A stretch of 47,934 bases of DNA from an uncultured Acetatifactor sp. (lineage in GTDB: Bacteria; Bacillota; Clostridia; Lachnospirales; Lachnospiraceae). Position 1 is the first letter of the stretch, and each line of letters opens with the position of its first letter. The notes beneath the pieces were generated by a model that saw nothing but the letters and a program-made list of their open reading frames with translations, did no database searches and had not been told where the DNA came from. The position numbers and the translations under genes are program-made. This document shows positions 1 to 7,727 of this stretch, piece after piece. The stretch is taken from assembly GCA_910586775.1 (NCBI GenBank), contig CAJUJN010000032.1, positions 1-47,934 on the forward strand. The letters run 5' to 3'.

Positions 1-1258
1 AGAACTGCATTTCCTTACCGATTACCATGGAGGATACGCAGCATGCGATACCGTAGTCATCGCCGTGGTCGATTCTCATCAGATCATCGTTCTCATACTG
101 GATGGAAGAAGTCTGGATGGACATCTTCGCGCAGTATCTCTTCCAGGCTGCCGGAAGTCTGGTGGACCAGAGAACCGTCAGGTTCGGCTCGGGAGAAGGT
201 CCCAGATTGGTGAGCGTGTTCAGGTAACGGAAGCTCATCCTGGTAACCATGTGTCTGCCGTCTACACCCACACCTGCCAGAGATTCGGTTACCCATACAG
301 GGTCGCCTGCGAAAATCTGGTTATATTCGGGAGTACGGGCAAACTTGATGCAGCGCAGCTTCATGATGAAGTGGTCAACGAACTCCTGGATCTGCTCCTC
401 GGTGAAAGTACCGTTCTTTAAGTCTCTCTCTGCATAGATATCAAGGAAAGTAGAGGTACGGCCAAGGCTCATTGCTGCACCGTTCTGCTCCTTAACTGCG
501 CACAGATAGCCGAAGTATACTGCCTGGATTGCTTCCTGGACATTGGCGGCGGGTCTGGAGATATCGCAGCCGTAGGAAGCAGCCATTTCCTTCATCATTT
601 TCAGAGCTACCATCTGCTCGGAAATCTCTTCGCGGAGACGGATGATATCATCGGTCATAACGCGGCCGGTGGAATCCTTCTGAGCCTGCTTGTCTTCAAT
701 CAGTCTGTCGATACCGTACAGGGCTACACGTCTGTAGTCGCCGATGATACGTCCGCGGCCATAAGCATCGGGAAGGCCTGTGATGATATGGGAAGAACGG
801 CAGGCTCTCATTTCCTGATTGTAGGCATCAAAGCAGCCTGCGTTGTGTGTCTTTCTGTGGGTTGAGAAGAACTCGGAAATCTCCGGATCAACTTCGTAAC
901 CGTTGTCGGAGCATGCCTTCTCTGCCATACGGATGCCGCCATAGGGCTGCAGAGATCTCTTGAAAGGCTTGTCGGTCTGGAAGCCTACGATGGTCTCCTT
1001 GCTCTTGTCAAGGTATCCGGGGCCATGGGAGGTGATGGTGGAAACAACCTTGGTGTCCATATCCAGGACGCCGCCTGCTTCCCTTTCCTTCTTCTGCAGG
1101 TCAAGAACCTGTGCCCACAAATCCTTTGTGTTCTGTGTAGGACCTGCCAGAAATGCCTCATCGCCGTCATAGGGATGATAGTTTCTCTGGATGAAGTCAC
1201 GGACATTGACTTCTTTGTCCCATTTACCTGCTACAAAATCTGTCCATTCTGGTCTCAT
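1..1258 (-). CDS. pflB: Pyruvate formate-lyase, 5' (N-terminal) part
   Basis: Encodes the N-terminal 419 residues of formate C-acetyltransferase, the glycyl-radical enzyme that converts pyruvate and CoA to acetyl-CoA and formate in anaerobic fermentation. The reverse-strand translation begins MRPEWTDFVAGKWDKE and is collinear with PFL. The adjacent catalytic cysteines (context YGIACCVSS) fall at residues 406-407, just before the window edge, so the C-terminal glycyl-radical loop lies outside. The ATG at 1258 is preceded by a clear AGGAGG. A good promoter and an inverted repeat lie upstream. The gene is cut by the window, not visibly broken. The activating enzyme (pflA) would be expected downstream, outside the window. 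Confidence 0.97.
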   Translation of the reverse strand, partial: MRPEWTDFVAGKWDKEVNVRDFIQRNYHPYDGDEAFLAGPTQNTKDLWAQVLDLQKKEREAGGVLDMDTKVVSTITSHGPGYLDKSKETIVGFQTDKPFKRSLQPYGGIRMAEKACSDNGYEVDPEISEFFSTHRKTHNAGCFDAYNQEMRACRSSHIITGLPDAYGRGRIIGDYRRVALYGIDRLIEDKQAQKDSTGRVMTDDIIRLREEISEQMVALKMMKEMAASYGCDISRPAANVQEAIQAVYFGYLCAVKEQNGAAMSLGRTSTFLDIYAERDLKNGTFTEEQIQEFVDHFIMKLRCIKFARTPEYNQIFAGDPVWVTESLAGVGVDGRHMVTRMSFRYLNTLTNLGPSPEPNLTVLWSTRLPAAWKRYCAKMSIQTSSIQYENDDLMRIDHGDDYGIACCVSSMVIGKEMQF

Positions 1259-1328
1259 TTTGAAATACCCTCCTGTAAAATTTTGAATTAGTTTATGAGT
1301 GAGGTGCTGTTTCTAATTCCATAGCCTT

Positions 1329-1357
1329 ATTATATGAAAAACGGTGGTAAGAGTCAA
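1329..1357 (-). promoter_or_regulatory. pflB promoter
   Basis: On the reverse strand TTGACT (1357-1352) and TATAAT (1334-1329) are separated by 17 nt, a near-consensus sigma-A promoter about 65 nt upstream of the pflB start codon. Confidence 0.75.
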
Positions 1358-1365
1358 GGATAGAA

Positions 1366-1387
1366 TGTGTACTTTTTTCTGTACACA
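1366..1387. promoter_or_regulatory. Inverted repeat upstream of pflB promoter (possible activator site)
   Basis: TGTGTAC, an 8-nt T-rich spacer, then GTACACA: a perfect 7-bp dyad. Its centre is about 54 nt upstream of the inferred pflB start point, a position typical of an activator. The arms do not match a textbook FNR or Rex site, so the regulator is not named. Confidence 0.4.
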
Positions 1388-1434
1388 GCCCTAAAAATAC
1401 GTAATTTTACAAGAATTTTATAATTGAGAATAGC

Positions 1435-1463
1435 TTGTCAGATTTTACGGAATGATATATAAT
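1435..1463 (+). promoter_or_regulatory. Promoter of the DUF1858 gene
   Basis: TTGTCA (1435-1440), 17-nt spacer, TATAAT (1458-1463). The transcript would begin right at the hairpin and tandem repeat that fill the 5' leader. Confidence 0.75.
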
Positions 1464-1466
1464 GGA

Positions 1467-1607
1467 GAATATCATCGAGCCCCGGGAGGCTCGATGATAT
1501 TCGATACTTCGGACGGAGCGAAGCGGAGTGCGAAGGTACCGTCAGGCCCCGGGAGGCTCGGTGATATTCGATACTTCGGACGGAGCGAAGCGGAGTGCGA
1601 AGGTACA
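1467..1607 (+). repeat. Hairpin plus 67-bp tandem duplication in the DUF1858 leader
   Basis: Positions 1467-1481 and 1488-1502 form a perfect 15-bp inverted repeat with a 6-nt loop (CCGGGA). The unit beginning GCCCCGGGAGGCTCG is duplicated almost exactly 67 bp later (1479 and 1546), including an internal CTTCGGAC...GCGAAG segment. It lies between the promoter and the start codon, so it would be transcribed as a structured leader. The word GTGCGAAGGTACCG (1528-1541) recurs with one change at 42749-42762, inside another structured element. Confidence 0.8.
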
Positions 1608-1635
1608 GTTTATGATACAGAGAGGAGAAAGAGTC

Positions 1636-1827
1636 ATGGCAGGAATAACGAAAGAGATGACCATCGGAGAGATCCTGAAGGCTAACCCCAATGTGGCGCC
1701 TGTACTGATGGAGGCGGGAATGCACTGTCTGGGATGCCCGTCAGCGCAGGGAGAGTCCCTGGAAGAGGCTGCAATGGTGCATGGGATTGATATTGATGCC
1801 CTGATGAAGGCGATTGAAGAGATCTGA
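1636..1827 (+). CDS. DUF1858 domain protein with CxxC motif
   Basis: A 63-residue protein, MAGITKEMTIGEILKAN..., matching the DUF1858 / hybrid-cluster-protein-associated redox disulfide family. The pattern is a short helical domain followed by MHCLGCPSA, whose CLGC is the expected redox-active or metal-binding CxxC. The ATG at 1636 follows AGAGGAG. An upstream in-frame extension exists but is encoded by the repeat leader and is unlikely to be translated. The family is often found near anaerobic redox genes; sitting divergent from pflB fits that. Precise function is unknown. A strong terminator follows the stop. Confidence 0.88.
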   Translation: MAGITKEMTIGEILKANPNVAPVLMEAGMHCLGCPSAQGESLEEAAMVHGIDIDALMKAIEEI

Positions 1828-1840
1828 ATTTGTACAAACA

Positions 1841-1881
1841 AAACACCCTCTTACGTCCGCCGTGGACAGGGGGTGTTTTTT
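1841..1881 (+). terminator. Rho-independent terminator after the DUF1858 gene
   Basis: AAACACCC pairs with GGGTGTTT and is followed by a T run. An inner GTCC/GGAC hairpin sits in the loop. The A-rich left flank means it may also work for mecA on the other strand. Confidence 0.8.
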
Positions 1882-1901
1882 GTGCCTGTGTTTTTGGAAT
1901 T

Positions 1902-2651
1902 TCAGGAGGCTCTGCCGGTCAGGGCATGAACGGCATTTCCGCTGACCAGGGCTTCATAATGTTCTGCTAAAAATGCGTCGTCTCCGGATGCGGGCCGTTG
2001 GGGAGTTCCGTATTCCGAGACGATGTTGCAGAATCTGTCGAAAGATGCCGCGCTCTCCTCTCCCTGCGCCAGAAGCAGGAGAAACCCTTTGGTGCTTCCG
2101 TCAGGAAGCTCATCTTTGTACAGGGTGCTGAAGCCGTGATAACTGTCGGCGATGACTTCGGATACATCCATCACCTGCCGGAGCGTACTCATCCGGAAAA
2201 TCCTGGTGTGCGTTCTGGTGTCCGAGGTGTCGGGAGCGGGAGGAGAGTCCGATTCCGCATTTTCCTGCTGAGTCTGTATCTGGCGGAACAGATCCAGCAT
2301 TTCGTTGGATGCGTTCTCCGCGTATTGCAAATCCGCATCTTCGCTTCCGCAGTCTTCCGTCACGGATGGGGCAAAACGCGAAAAACGGGTATCCAACTCT
2401 TCAGGGTCTTCTACCTTGGTAATGATCAGGACGATACATTCGGTATTCAGGGGGATGGCCTCTATCATAAGGGGAATGTCTTCGGCTTCAAATCCAAATT
2501 CAAAATTCGCCTGTCTCATCATATCGCGGAACAGAGTCTTGGCCTTCTCGGTTCCATAGGCCAGTTCGCTGATCTTCAACTCGCGGCTTGCCAAGTCTTC
2601 TCTTGTCAGAGTGCAGCGAATCTGGTTCTCATTTACTTTTTCGATTTTCAT
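1902..2651 (-). CDS. mecA: Adaptor protein MecA
   Basis: A 249-residue MecA/YpbH family adaptor that hands substrates such as competence and sporulation regulators to the ClpC-ClpP protease. The N-terminus MKIEKVNENQIRCTLTREDL and the acidic middle linker (about residues 105-150, rich in E, D, S and P) match the two-domain MecA layout: an N-terminal substrate-binding region and a C-terminal ClpC-binding region. The ATG at 2651 follows GAAAGGAAAGGG at proper spacing. An in-frame ATG eight codons earlier would overlap that ribosome site and is rejected. Monocistronic by position. Confidence 0.9.
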   Translation of the reverse strand: MKIEKVNENQIRCTLTREDLASRELKISELAYGTEKAKTLFRDMMRQANFEFGFEAEDIPLMIEAIPLNTECIVLIITKVEDPEELDTRFSRFAPSVTEDCGSEDADLQYAENASNEMLDLFRQIQTQQENAESDSPPAPDTSDTRTHTRIFRMSTLRQVMDVSEVIADSYHGFSTLYKDELPDGSTKGFLLLLAQGEESAASFDRFCNIVSEYGTPQRPASGDDAFLAEHYEALVSGNAVHALTGRAS

Positions 2652-2782
2652 ACGACAACCCTTTCCTTTCTGCATGGCTGAACTGTAATATTAATGCTTT
2701 GTTATGCCATAATATACGTTCAGAGCCTTTAAGTCAATAGCAGATTTTGAGTTTAATATTTTTTTATAATTTAAAAATTTGC

Positions 2783-2811
2783 TTGCCAAACCGGCTCGGG
2801 TGTGTTATAGT
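2783..2811 (+). promoter_or_regulatory. Promoter in the mecA / small-gene intergenic region
   Basis: TTGCCA (2783-2788), 17-nt spacer, TATAGT (2806-2811). No convincing ORF starts for about 400 nt downstream. Confidence 0.65.
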
Positions 2812-3219
2812 CATCTTGTAAGTGTCTTTGGTACTCTGTACGGGGAAGGAGGCGCAGCAGTCTTGACTTCAAGTTGATTTAGCTGATTTTGTTTGGAACA
2901 TATCGTTCCGTTTCATCCTTTATATTCTAAGTGTGTATATCACATTATATGACAGTATAAATAAACTGGCATAAGTCTAAGGATGTCTTACAGGCAATAT
3001 ATTGGAGTTCGCTCCATGCTTGATCATAAGTATGTCAACTAATTTTCACAATTATAATTCATTTTAAACCTGATATGCAATGGAAATTTTTACCGTTGCA
3101 CGTACTGCTGAAGGCATTTACTTTACTTGAAGAAGGAGGTTCCGGAATGTGAAGGTTCATCACAGAATCAGGGTCCTTTTGGAATTGCTTCCGGAAGCTC
3201 CGGGAAAGGAGGAAGGATT
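2812..3219 (+). other. Long structured leader or non-coding RNA candidate
   Basis: About 400 nt without a credible gene, directly behind a good promoter. Small hairpins are visible: CTTGA/TCAAG near 2864, GGAAC/GTTCC near 2895, GGAG/CTCC near 3005 and TGCAATGG/CCGTTGCA near 3075-3099. A GGAAGGAGG at about 2845 is followed by TTG and only a few codons. It may be a 5' leader of the small gene at 3220 or a separate RNA. I do not recognise the fold as 6S RNA or a known riboswitch. Confidence 0.35.
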
Positions 3220-3456
3220 TTGTGTAAAGAGGGGAATAGAGTCGAAGAAATAAATGCTGTAAAGGAAAGTATGCTGTTTCATCTGGAGCAGATGCAGCAG
3301 AGTGGGGTAGCACTTTTTGTTGACGGCCGGGCGGCGCTTCCGAAGGAAGCCGTGTCAAAGGCCGTGCGTGAGAACAGCCCTTATATGGCTGATTATGTGC
3401 TGGGGGCATCTGGGACCATTGAGCAGGTGCGTTTCGACAGAGTGACGCGCTGGTGA
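3220..3456 (+). CDS. Conserved-looking small protein, function unknown
   Basis: A 78-residue protein starting at a TTG (LCKEGNRVEEINAVKES...) that is placed 7 nt after AAAGGAGG, the best ribosome site in the region. The upstream in-frame TTG at 3127 has no better signal. The protein has an amphipathic N-terminal half and a compact C-terminal half (SPYMADYVLGASGTIEQVRFDRV). No signal peptide, membrane segment or catalytic motif is visible. I infer it is real from the ribosome site and protein-like composition. Function is not known. Confidence 0.6.
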   Translation: MCKEGNRVEEINAVKESMLFHLEQMQQSGVALFVDGRAALPKEAVSKAVRENSPYMADYVLGASGTIEQVRFDRVTRW

Positions 3457-3626
3457 GCGGGAAGTGAAGCATTCTGCCGGCTGGGACGGTATTGCCGCTG
3501 TGTGACAAAAATGGGATTGCCTCTCGTGCTGCCTGCGGCGGCATGATAATCAGTCCGGTTTTGCATCCGGTTATATCAGTATGCGCCTAAAATGCTAAAA
3601 GTTACAAAAGTATGACAAATTTAGTA

Positions 3627-3686
3627 ATGACGTGAGAAGTGAAATGTGATATGATGTAACTGCCTGTGTTGGTGGCAGGCAGTTAC
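3627..3686 (+). promoter_or_regulatory. Promoter and start-site hairpin of the GH18 operon
   Basis: ATGACG (3627-3632), 17 nt, TATGAT (3650-3655). Immediately after the -10 box GTAACTGCCTG (3656-3666) pairs perfectly with CAGGCAGTTAC (3676-3686) around a 9-nt loop. The dyad covers the expected transcription start, so it could be an operator or a 5' stabilising hairpin. Confidence 0.5.
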
Positions 3687-3690
3687 AACT

Positions 3691-3724
3691 GTGAGCATAT
3701 TCATTTACCGTTTTCTGTGCTGTG
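3691..3724 (+). repeat. Partial copy of the dispersed inverted-repeat element
   Basis: GTGAGCATATTCATTTACCG and the bases after it match 32974-33007 (GTGAGCGTATTCATTTGCCG and onward) with only a few differences. Only one end of the element is recognisable here, inside the GH18 leader. Confidence 0.5.
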
Positions 3725-3782
3725 CTGCGGAAATGTATCTGCTTTCTATAGCCTACATTATGAAGAAAGGTCAGAATATAAG

Positions 3783-5483
3783 ATGAAGAAGAAAATCATA
3801 CCGGTAATTGTGGCGTTGGTACTGATCCTGATAATTGGTGTCGTGGGGTTCGGCGGAAAACTGTTGGAAAAATACTCTTACGGCAAAGAACTCGCTGATA
3901 TGGATGCATATTACGGCGTATCGGAGGGGCAGCTGGCAATTCTGCTGCAGGACGACTGGCTTTCCGAAAAAGCTGTATTGATAGACGGAACGGTATATTT
4001 TGATCTGGATACGGTGCATAGCTATCTGAATGAAGGCTTTTATGTGGATATAAATGAGCAGAAGCTGCTCTATACGACGGCAAACGACACGGTGGAAGCG
4101 ATGTTCGGTGCCGGGGAGTATTCTGACAGGGAGGGCAGCCATTCGGTTGAATATGTTGTATGTCAGATGGAGGGAGATACTCTGTACCTGGCTGCGGAAT
4201 ATGTGAAGCTGTATACCAACTATGCCTATTCTCTCTATGACCGGCATGTGCAGGTATATACCCAATGGGGGGAGAAGCAGACCATGGAGATTGCGAAGGA
4301 TACTCAGGTCCGTCAGCTGGGCGGCATCAAGAGCCCTATCCTGAGAGAAATGGAGAAAGGCGAGGTTGTGGAAGTCCTGGAGGAGATGGAGGATTGGAGC
4401 AAAGTAAAGACCTCAGATGCCATTATCGGATATGTGGAGAATAAGAGGATGACAAACAGGGCGACAGAGACGGAAGTTCCTGTTACGGATTATGTGGCGG
4501 AAGAGTATACTTCCATTTCCATGCCGGGAAAAGTAAGCCTTGGATTTCATGCCATCGGAGGGGAGGGCGGTAACGCAACTCTTGCCGACATGCTGGCGGA
4601 AGGTAAGGGAATTAATGTGATTGCGCCTACATGGTTCAGCCTGACGGACAATGACGGTAATTTCCGTTCGTTTGCAAGCGCGCAGTATGTGGAACAGGCC
4701 CATGGAAGCGGGATGCAGGTATGGGGAGTCTGGGATAATTTCAATTATAAGAACGAGACAGGGACGGATGTGAGCAGTTATGAGGTGCTTTCGTCCACTG
4801 CGAAGCGCAGACAGCTGGCTCAGAGTATTGTCGATACTTCGAAAGAATTTCAACTGGATGGCGTCAATATAGATTTCGAGGGTTTGACGGAGGATTGCGG
4901 GATTCATTATATCCAGTTTTTAAAGGAGCTTTCCGTGCTGTGCAGAAGCAGCGGGCTGATTTTGTCGGTTGACAATTATGTGCCCTTTAATTTCAATAAT
5001 TATTACAGGCTTGATATTCAGGGGCTGGTGACGGATTATGTGATTATCATGGGTTACGACGAGCACTGGCATGGCAGCGGCGACCCGGGAAGCGTGGCGA
5101 GCATCAACTATGTTTCCAACGGATTGGACAAGACGCTGGCTCAGGTTCCGGGAGAAAAGGTGGTGAATGCCCTGCCTTTCTACACGATTCTCTGGAAGAC
5201 GGAAGGGGCTGAAGTGACAGACCAGTATATCACGCTGAATAATGTGGATGACTATCTGGCCCGGGTAAGCATAACACCTGAATGGGATGAAGTTACCTGC
5301 CAGAATTACGCAGAATGGCAGAGCGGAGCGGCTACCTATCAGATATGGGTGGAGGATGCAGAGTCTATCGGAGTGAAGCTGAGCGTGATGTCTACGAAGA
5401 ATCTGGGAGGAGTTGCGGTCTGGCGTCTGGGCTATGGAACGCCTGAGGCGTGGGAATTAATAGCGTCCTATGCAAATTCATGA
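3783..5483 (+). CDS. Membrane-anchored GH18 family glycoside hydrolase
   Basis: A 566-residue exported enzyme. Residues 1-25 (MKKKIIPVIVALVLILIIG...) form an uncleaved signal/anchor helix. A copper-amine-oxidase-N-like stretch (about 40-150) is followed by an SH3-like domain (about 160-235) and a GH18 barrel (about 255-566). The GH18 signature appears as DGVNIDFEG, with Asp359 and the catalytic acid Glu366. Expected substrates are peptidoglycan or related amino sugars; the SH3-like domain suggests wall binding. The ATG at 3783 is chosen because the hydrophobic segment starts there; the ORF continues 39 codons upstream without a signal. It is 71 bp ahead of a CwlD-like amidase and probably co-transcribed. 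This pairing resembles spore-cortex or septal wall remodelling modules. Confidence 0.88.
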   Translation: MKKKIIPVIVALVLILIIGVVGFGGKLLEKYSYGKELADMDAYYGVSEGQLAILLQDDWLSEKAVLIDGTVYFDLDTVHSYLNEGFYVDINEQKLLYTTANDTVEAMFGAGEYSDREGSHSVEYVVCQMEGDTLYLAAEYVKLYTNYAYSLYDRHVQVYTQWGEKQTMEIAKDTQVRQLGGIKSPILREMEKGEVVEVLEEMEDWSKVKTSDAIIGYVENKRMTNRATETEVPVTDYVAEEYTSISMPGKVSLGFHAIGGEGGNATLADMLAEGKGINVIAPTWFSLTDNDGNFRSFASAQYVEQAHGSGMQVWGVWDNFNYKNETGTDVSSYEVLSSTAKRRQLAQSIVDTSKEFQLDGVNIDFEGLTEDCGIHYIQFLKELSVLCRSSGLILSVDNYVPFNFNNYYRLDIQGLVTDYVIIMGYDEHWHGSGDPGSVASINYVSNGLDKTLAQVPGEKVVNALPFYTILWKTEGAEVTDQYITLNNVDDYLARVSITPEWDEVTCQNYAEWQSGAATYQIWVEDAESIGVKLSVMSTKNLGGVAVWRLGYGTPEAWELIASYANS

Positions 5484-5554
5484 CGGTTTAGTTGTCATTT
5501 ATGTTTTTTATGAGAATATAAATGATAAAAAAGCTTGCACAGGGCAGGAAAAGA

Positions 5555-6265
5555 ATGAACGGATTTCAGTACAAACTGTTGTCGGGGACAATTGCGGTAA
5601 TGCTGGCTGTATCCATACTGTATGTAGGGAGGGAAGCAGCCGTGTATGTTACCGGCAGAAATGTGGACGCGGAGAAGGAACGGATTTGTGTGGTTATTGA
5701 CGCGGGACACGGAGGAGATGACCCAGGCAAAGTCGGTATTAACGGAGCAAATGAGAAAGATGTGAATTTGCAGATTGCAGAACTGGTGAAGATGTACCTG
5801 GAAGCAAATGACATAGAGGTGGTTATGACCAGAGAATCGGATGAAGGGTTGTACGATGCGGATGCTTCCAACAAAAAAGTGCAGGACATGAAAAGGCGGA
5901 TTGCAATGATAGAGGAAGCCTCGCCTGTACTGACGGTCAGTATTCATCAGAACAGCTACCCGGAAGGGTACGTCCATGGGGCGCAGGTATTTTATTATAC
6001 GGGAAGCACGCAGGGGCAGCTGTTGGCAGCGTGTGTTCAGGGGCAGCTGGTAAAAAGGGCGGATCCGGAGAACAAACGTCAGATTAAGGCAAATGACAGT
6101 TATTATCTGCTGAAGAAGACAGAGGTGCCCATTGTCATCGTGGAGTGCGGGTTTCTATCCAATAGAGAGGAAGCAGAGAAACTCTGTACCCCGGATTATC
6201 AGCATCGGGTGGCATGGGCCATACATATGGGAATTCTGCAGTATCTGAACAAGAATGAAAAATAG
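5555..6265 (+). CDS. cwlD: CwlD-like N-acetylmuramoyl-L-alanine amidase
   Basis: A 236-residue Amidase_3 zinc amidase that cleaves the bond between MurNAc and the stem peptide. It has an N-terminal membrane anchor (about residues 8-25), the zinc motif DAGHGG (His52), an E-K-D-V-N-L helix with a zinc ligand, SIHQNS (second His) and VECGFLSN (catalytic Glu). Length and order match CwlD, which makes muramic-delta-lactam in spore cortex. The start at 5555 follows AGGAAAAG; an ATG at 5522 adds 11 residues with a weaker site. It directly follows the GH18 gene. The family is sure; the CwlD assignment rests on length and anchor. Confidence 0.85.
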   Translation: MNGFQYKLLSGTIAVMLAVSILYVGREAAVYVTGRNVDAEKERICVVIDAGHGGDDPGKVGINGANEKDVNLQIAELVKMYLEANDIEVVMTRESDEGLYDADASNKKVQDMKRRIAMIEEASPVLTVSIHQNSYPEGYVHGAQVFYYTGSTQGQLLAACVQGQLVKRADPENKRQIKANDSYYLLKKTEVPIVIVECGFLSNREEAEKLCTPDYQHRVAWAIHMGILQYLNKNEK

Positions 6266-6321
6266 GCAGGAGCGGTGTCAAAGCAGTCTGAGGAGTGGAT
6301 GGCGCGCTGCCTGCATGGCAC

Positions 6322-6359
6322 GAAAGGCCGGCAACCCTGCATGAGGGTACCGGCCTTTC
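6322..6359 (+). terminator. Bidirectional hairpin between cwlD and degV
   Basis: GAAAGGCCGG pairs with CCGGCCTTTC over 10 bp with an inner CCCT/AGGG stem. It lies between two converging genes, so it probably ends both transcripts. Confidence 0.65.
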
Positions 6360-6415
6360 CCATGGCGACTTTCACAGGACTTACATGCCAATGGGCTGCC
6401 CCGCCTTGCATAGAA

Positions 6416-7243
6416 CTATTTTTCATCAGCCCATTCGATAGCGATGCCTGTAGTGTTGGGACCTACATGGGAGGAAACGATCAGGTTCAGGGTTGCCTCA
6501 TAATCACTGTTTACCAGGGATTTACATTTTTCAAACAGATCTTTGTTGCCCACATAGATGGAGCCAAGCCTGCCGATTTTTCGGGACTGGGCAATGCGCT
6601 GGAGATTCCGGAGGGCTGCGTTGATGCCGCGGTTCTTCCGGTAAGGCTCGATGCGTCCGTCATTCATGGTGAGTATCACTTTAATGTCCAGGATATCTCC
6701 GATTTTGCCCACACTGGGAGAGACACGTCCGCCCTGTACCAGATATTTGAAATCGTCTACCACAAAGTACAGGTCAATCAGATTTACACGTTTTCTGATT
6801 TCTGCGGCATTTTCCTGCAATGTCCTGCCGGCTTTTTTCATTTCCAGGGCGTCAACACATAAAAAGCCGCTTCCCAGGGTGGCGCTCAGGGAGTCGATTA
6901 CTTCTATCTCACAGCCGGGATAATGTTGTTTTAAATCGTCTGCAACCATGCAGATTGTGTTGTAAGAGCCGCTTAATCCGGAAGAGACAGTGATACATAA
7001 GATGCCTTTTTCTTCCTGCAAAGCGGCTTCAAAACTTCTGCGGACAAAATCCGGATTGACGCCGGCGGTGTAAGCTCTGCGGCTGCTCAGCTGCTCGAAG
7101 AATGCATCTCGGGTCAGGATTTGTTCGTCTCCGTAAATTTTGTTTTCTTCAAAGTAATAGTACTGGGGTAACAGAGATACTTCTGTTCCGTAGGGAGAGG
7201 GTAAATCTACATCTCCATCGGTAAAAATGATATAGTCGCTCAT
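6416..7243 (-). CDS. DegV family fatty-acid-binding protein
   Basis: A 275-residue DegV protein. The family binds a fatty acid between two domains and, as FakB, presents it to the kinase FakA. Visible marks are the N-terminal TDGDVDLP, the SSGLSGSYNT loop (SGS lipid-carboxylate region) near residues 97-106, the VIDS...LGSG segment and the QGGRVSPSVGKIGDILDIKVIL motif typical of the second domain. The ATG at 7243 follows AGGATG. It is divergent from a second DegV gene at 7728, and the two are only moderately similar. No fakA is visible. Confidence 0.9.
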   Translation of the reverse strand: MSDYIIFTDGDVDLPSPYGTEVSLLPQYYYFEENKIYGDEQILTRDAFFEQLSSRRAYTAGVNPDFVRRSFEAALQEEKGILCITVSSGLSGSYNTICMVADDLKQHYPGCEIEVIDSLSATLGSGFLCVDALEMKKAGRTLQENAAEIRKRVNLIDLYFVVDDFKYLVQGGRVSPSVGKIGDILDIKVILTMNDGRIEPYRKNRGINAALRNLQRIAQSRKIGRLGSIYVGNKDLFEKCKSLVNSDYEATLNLIVSSHVGPNTTGIAIEWADEK

Positions 7244-7543
7244 CTGATCATCCTATTCTTTCTGCTTTTCTTTATTAGCCAGAGCCTCCTGCCGATAGTC
7301 ATGGATATCAGTTTCCGCTGAATCCGTAACCGGACATTGGCATCCTGGAAGGGGCATGTTCCTGGCACAGTTGATTCTTTATGGGAACCGATAAACGAAA
7401 TTTGCAACAGGAATTGAAATGGCTACAAAAAACCATATTAATATATCGGCATATATTTAATATATGTAGAGAGCAAAAAAATTTTTTCGGAATTTTTTTC
7501 AAAATCCCGAGACATATTATTTTCGAAACAGCATATAATATGC

Positions 7544-7595
7544 TTTACATATAGCTGTAATCTGTGCTATTATATGTAGTAAGTAAAACTACATA
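7544..7595 (+). promoter_or_regulatory. Promoter and dyad of the second degV gene
   Basis: TTTACA (7544-7549), 18 nt, TATTAT (7568-7573). TATGTAGT (7573-7580) and ACTACATA (7588-7595) form a perfect dyad that overlaps the -10 box and the expected start point, a typical repressor position. The surrounding 7430-7640 is very AT-rich and has no gene. Confidence 0.5.
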
Positions 7596-7727
7596 AAGAA
7601 TTTTTAAAAACCCTGATATGTGATGTTTTATAACATGACATTGCTTTGATGTGAGCATGATTTTATCCTGTGAGTTTGTAAACAAATTCATATCAGAGAG
7701 TGAAAACAGAGGATAGGAGAGGATATC

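Noticed and set aside
2812..3060. 6S RNA
   Set aside because: The two ends do not form the long closing stem and central bubble expected of 6S RNA, so only a generic RNA candidate is reported.
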